From an uncultured Bacteroidales bacterium (GTDB lineage: Bacteria; Bacteroidota; Bacteroidia; Bacteroidales; F082), in contig CAMKAR010000104.1 in NCBI GenBank assembly GCA_946410535.1, positions 1-7,280 of the forward strand: a DNA stretch of 7,280 bases, in the 5' to 3' direction. The stretch's first letter is position 1, and the number at the start of each line of letters is the position of its first letter. The translations under genes and the position numbers were made by a program. The notes beneath the pieces are model-generated. The model saw only the letters and a program-made list of their open reading frames with translations. It did not search any database and had not been told where the DNA came from. Positions 5,901 to 7,280 of the stretch are shown one piece after another.

Positions 5901-7280
5901 CACTACACCATGGACGGCACCGACCCGACCGAAAACAGCCCCGTCTACAGCACACCTATTAATATTAATGAGACCACGACCCTCAAGGCCATCGCCATGA
6001 AGGAAGGCTACAACAACAGCGCCATCGCCGAGGCCGAATACATCATCCAGGCAGGTATGGTCGTCATCTTCGACCAAGACTGGGAAGGCGAGATGAATGG
6101 CTGGACCTTCGTGACCGTGGAAGGCAGCAAGCCTTGGACTGTCGAACAACATCAAGGCAATCACTACGCTTATGCCAACGGCTACAACGGCGGCGTCAAC
6201 GAACAATGGTGCATCTCGCCCGGCTTCAACATGCACGATTACGGTGAGGTGTATCTAACGTTCAGAAATGCAAAGAACTACACTGGCCCAGATTTGGAGT
6301 TGAAATACTCAACCAACTATGACGGTGTTGATCCGACAACCGCCACTTGGTGGACCTTCGACTATAACATGTCGCCAGGTTCTTACACTTGGGTTGAGTC
6401 AGGCGCAATACCGATCAGCATCACCCCCTATCCTGCCCACAACTGCTACATCGCTTTCAAATACACCTCAACTGAAACCGAGGCAGCCGCTTGGGAGGTG
6501 GACGACATCATGCTTGTGGGAACCACCTATGTGCCTAATCTCACTGTAACGCCTAATTCACTGTCAGGGTTTACGCATGTGGTTGGCGAAGGCCCTTCCG
6601 CATCGCAATACTTCACTTTGTCGGGTGTCAACATCGGCCCCGCCCCCGGTGGTGGCTCGACCGGCTCCGTCATCATCCAGTCCAACGAGAATGAATTCGA
6701 AGTGTCTCTCGACAACGAAGCCTTCTCATCGCAGGTTTACATTGACGGCATCGATGGCACCCTGGAACCGACCCCGATTTATGTGAGAATGAACGGTTCA
6801 GAGGTTGGACAATATACTGGAACTATTGAAATCTCTGCCTCATCATCCGACGAAACCTCCGTAGCTTTGAGCGGCACCGTAACCGAACAACCCGTTCCTG
6901 GCGGCGACTACGTGCGCATCAGCGACATGAGCCAACTCGTGGCCGGCAACCGCGTCATCCTTGCTGCCCGCTACAACGAGACCGCCAACGCCTACCTTGC
7001 CGCAGCCAACACGCTGACGAGCGGCAAGCTCACCACCACCGAGTTCACCAGCACGATGAACGGCAGCGACGAAACCATCCCTGCCAGCATCATGGCTGCC
7101 GAGGACAGCTACTATTGGACTGTGGACGTGACCGCCGACGGCTACACCTTCACCAACGCCAACGGCGACATGATCGGCTACGGCAACAGCGGCACCAACT
7201 TCGTGATGAACGGCAACAAGACCGTTTGGACGATTTCGACGGGCGTTTCGGCTCCCGAGAGCTTGGTGCCCGAACACTTC
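2955..7280 (+). CDS. Giant secreted modular repeat protein, adhesin-like (C-terminus beyond the right edge)
   Basis: An open frame of 1442 codons with no stop, checked base by base, truncated by the window. Residues 1-24 are a signal peptide (KRK, then a hydrophobic core, cleavage near ALG|Q). Domains in order: lectin-like domain 28-172; chitobiase-C-terminal-like 182-260; Ig-like 268-373; chitobiase-like 379-457; OB-fold-like 459-646; Ig-like 650-761; Pro-rich linker 762-775; lectin-like 776-944; chitobiase-like 953-1032; jelly-roll (choice-of-anchor-J-like) 1035-1190; Ig-like 1196-1309; lectin-like again from 1318 and cut at 1442. No catalytic motif is seen. In Bacteroidetes such mosaics are typically surface or type IX-secreted proteins that bind glycans or other cells, often with a C-terminal sorting domain, which would lie outside this window. 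Base composition is uneven along the gene, AT-rich at the start and around 6240-6860. Start choice: first ATG, directly before the signal peptide. Exact ligand is unknown, and an enzyme domain further downstream is possible. Confidence 0.88.
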   Translation, partial: MKRKLTILLTAVLLLTMNALTALGQNNYEKVTSAPSDWSGEYLLVYESDATTAYCWTGVDAVNCYDELTISNNTITADNLVSITIESMTGGYSIKVNGGTNDGKYIYSQNNTNSLKFNDAPSANTLEFDNDWVKITSNTCIMRFNATSNQMRFRYYKSSSYTNQQPVQLYKKNDGTQPQETVATPTFTPEGGTYTEAQTVSISCATEGATIRYTTNGSDPTENSATYLNPLDINETTTVKAKAWKEGYLESEIAEATFTIEIPGDPQMTVSTNQIEGFQYVFGAGPSQTQNFTVSGSDLQANVTITPSQEFEITTEPNGFYFNTLSLSPTEGVLAERSVYVRMKANLAVGAHTGSITLVSGDLNASIALSGTVNEQPVAVAPTFTPASGSFITAQTVSISSTTEGASIHYTTDGTEPTENSPVYSQPITVSSTTTIKAMTVAAGYQNSPVAEATYTIVEPIAIAEARALADNEYACVEGTVIFIDGRNVYIQDATAGIDLYMNSNTVPTTLAIGDMVRTYGKKTTYNNLVELTGIAGNNANVFAVVSTGNTLPEPAIHTIAEINDDFSDSNMIQSTRVTIEQAVIGAINTNGNTTLTQDGNSLVVYRIPNVPGMIQGDWVTLTGIVSCYNGTLQLRVVSANDVAYTHRPVLIANPTSLSGFTYEYEQGGPSEVASFLISGDHLTDNVAIYPSESFEVSTMPISMFRPENPAMIYIPNSGHFYDISISVRMKANLEAGDYNEQIYAVSENADTVFINVSGTVTGGQPTPPPTPVEGNYVRISDLSQLTEGAYIVVAARFDENATDYYAMTAATTGKPTGVLFTSAMSGNDEVLPATIADEEATYYWVVNTTANGYTFTNANGEVMGYTSGTNFATGGDNTEWSIESATSGEATMVPNYTGYIITNVNNELRHFALNSSHNFGPYHSNNLSSSDYNFYLDIFVKTEGGDPPMPTVATPTFTPEAGTYFEEQTVSIACATDGATIHYTMDGTDPTENSPVYSTPININETTTLKAIAMKEGYNNSAIAEAEYIIQAGMVVIFDQDWEGEMNGWTFVTVEGSKPWTVEQHQGNHYAYANGYNGGVNEQWCISPGFNMHDYGEVYLTFRNAKNYTGPDLELKYSTNYDGVDPTTATWWTFDYNMSPGSYTWVESGAIPISITPYPAHNCYIAFKYTSTETEAAAWEVDDIMLVGTTYVPNLTVTPNSLSGFTHVVGEGPSASQYFTLSGVNIGPAPGGGSTGSVIIQSNENEFEVSLDNEAFSSQVYIDGIDGTLEPTPIYVRMNGSEVGQYTGTIEISASSSDETSVALSGTVTEQPVPGGDYVRISDMSQLVAGNRVILAARYNETANAYLAAANTLTSGKLTTTEFTSTMNGSDETIPASIMAAEDSYYWTVDVTADGYTFTNANGDMIGYGNSGTNFVMNGNKTVWTISTGVSAPESLVPEHF
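3036..3470 (+). other. N-terminal beta-rich (lectin-like) domain of the giant protein
   Basis: Residues 28-172. It begins YEKVTSAPSDWSGEYLLVYE and ends RFRYYKSSSYTNQQPVQLYK. This start/end pattern recurs in Bacteroidetes secreted proteins and resembles the two modules at 5280 and 6906. The lectin-like label is a structural guess. Confidence 0.5.
3498..3734 (+). repeat. Chitobiase-C-terminal-like module 1
   Basis: Residues 182-260, with the signature ATIRYTTNGSDPTENSATY and the lead-in VATPTFTPEGGTY. The pattern YTxDGxxPTxxSxxY marks the CHB_HEX_C type (PF13290), a beta-sandwich accessory domain without catalytic activity. Confidence 0.8.
3756..4073 (+). repeat. Ig-like beta-sandwich module 1
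   Basis: Residues 268-373. The pattern is MTVSTNQIEGFQY, then GAGPS, FTVSGSDL, EFEIT, SVYVRMKANL and finally IALSGTV. The same skeleton recurs at 4902 and 6540. Confidence 0.7.
4089..4325 (+). repeat. Chitobiase-C-terminal-like module 2
   Basis: Residues 379-457, signature ASIHYTTDGTEPTENSPVY and ending AEATYTI. Same fold family as the modules at 3498 and 5811. Confidence 0.8.
4329..4892 (+). other. OB-fold-like domain of the giant protein
   Basis: Residues 459-646. It has two halves with alternating strands: EYACVEGTVIFIDGRNVYIQ, GIDLYM, IGDMVRTYG, LVELTGI; then a second half with STRVTIEQAVIG, NSLVVYRI, IQGDWVTLTGIVSCYNGTLQL. The pattern is that of the OB-fold modules (DUF5689-like, from memory) found in Bacteroidetes exported proteins. 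Confidence 0.6.
4902..5237 (+). repeat. Ig-like beta-sandwich module 2
   Basis: Residues 650-761: NPTSLSGFTYEY, QGGPS, FLISGDHL, SFEVS, ISVRMKANLEAGDY and VNVSGTV-type ending (INVSGTV). The segment VRMKANL is shared with module 1. Confidence 0.7.
5280..5786 (+). repeat. Lectin-like module, copy 1
   Basis: Residues 776-944, starting NYVRISDLSQLTEGAYIVVA and containing ATYYWVV, GYTFTNANGEVMGY and SGTNFATGG. It is clearly homologous to the copy at 6906, and its end (FYLDIFVK) recalls the end of the N-terminal domain (VQLYKK). Confidence 0.7.
5509..5539 (+). repeat. 31-bp exact direct repeat, copy A
   Basis: Identical to 7138-7168. It encodes the GYTFTNANG segment of lectin-like copy 1. Confidence 0.9.
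5811..6050 (+). repeat. Chitobiase-C-terminal-like module 3
   Basis: Residues 953-1032, signature ATIHYTMDGTDPTENSPVY. Its start VATPTFTPEAGTY is closest to module 1, while TENSPVYS is shared with module 2. Confidence 0.8.
6057..6524 (+). other. Jelly-roll domain (choice-of-anchor-J / cleaved-adhesin-like)
   Basis: Residues 1035-1190: VIFDQDWEGEMNGWTFV, W-rich core, NEQWCISPGFNM, VYLTFRNAKN, LELKYSTNYDG, CYIAFKYTS, and the closing AWEVDDIMLVG. The order 'E..NGW', 'W.ISP', 'Y.S.dg' and 'A.E.DDI.L.G' is typical of this Bacteroidetes adhesin domain. It is a binding module rather than an enzyme. Confidence 0.75.
6540..6881 (+). repeat. Ig-like beta-sandwich module 3
   Basis: Residues 1196-1309: LTVTPNSLSGFTHVVGEGPS, FTLSGVNI, EFEVSLDNEAF, IYVRMNG and VALSGTV. 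It carries an insertion, PAPGGGSTGS, after the second strand that the other two copies lack. Confidence 0.7.
6906..7280 (+). repeat. Lectin-like module, copy 2 (cut by the window edge)
   Basis: Residues 1318-1442, starting DYVRISDMSQLVAGNRVILA and containing DSYYWTVD, GYTFTNANGDMIGY and SGTNFVMNG, aligned without large gaps to the copy at 5280. About 45 residues are missing at the right edge if the copies are equally long. Confidence 0.7.
7138..7168 (+). repeat. 31-bp exact direct repeat, copy B
   Basis: Identical to 5509-5539, 1629 bases downstream. That distance is divisible by three, so recombination between the copies would keep the reading frame. Confidence 0.9.

Noticed and set aside
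3498..6050. Chitobiase-like modules as evidence for a chitin-degrading enzyme
   Set aside because: Only the non-catalytic C-terminal beta-sandwich type is present; no glycoside hydrolase catalytic domain occurs in the visible part.
5421..6236. 271-codon open frame on the minus strand
   Set aside because: Same codon-bias shadow of the giant gene, with low-complexity V/G/A/D composition and no signal, motif or promoter. The frames opposite 3429-3881, 5106-5309 and 6843-7277 are rejected for the same reason.

Overview
The window looks like chromosomal DNA of a Bacteroidota bacterium, most likely Bacteroidales (gut, rumen or oral Prevotella/Bacteroides-like). The evidence is three promoters of the Bacteroidetes form (TTG-like -33 and TAnnTTTG -7), A-rich leaders without Shine-Dalgarno sequences, a small OMP_b-brl-type outer-membrane barrel, a radical SAM/SPASM enzyme next to a lipoprotein (a pairing known from Bacteroidetes), and a giant secreted protein built from chitobiase-C-terminal-like, Ig-like, OB-fold and choice-of-anchor-J-like modules.

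Left part, minus strand (1-1920), in order of transcription: a lipoprotein (1920-1375), a radical SAM/SPASM enzyme (1375-299) and the 5' part of a shikimate kinase gene, aroK (188 to beyond the left edge). Lipoprotein and enzyme share one base (TAATG), so they are very probably translated as a coupled pair from the promoter at 1944-1971. An approximately 80-bp imperfect palindrome (210-289) of a dispersed REP/MITE-like type separates this pair from aroK. The lipoprotein is the most unusual gene here: it carries the motif YGSP three times, twice inside a duplicated 62-residue coiled-coil unit and once near the C-terminus. It is a plausible substrate of the adjacent enzyme.

Middle (1921-2954): a divergent promoter region, a complete 197-aa outer-membrane beta-barrel gene (2142-2735), a clear rho-independent terminator (2761-2789), then an AT-rich stretch with DnaA-box-like 9-mers and a promoter for the next gene.

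Right part (2955-7280): one uninterrupted plus-strand reading frame of at least 1442 codons running off the right edge. It has a signal peptide and a mosaic of repeated modules: three chitobiase-C-terminal-like, three Ig-like, two copies of a lectin-like module plus a related N-terminal domain, one OB-fold-like and one jelly-roll module. It is probably a surface or secreted adhesin-type protein, with its C-terminus (perhaps a type IX sorting domain) outside the window. The long minus-strand open frames opposite it are codon-bias shadows, not genes.
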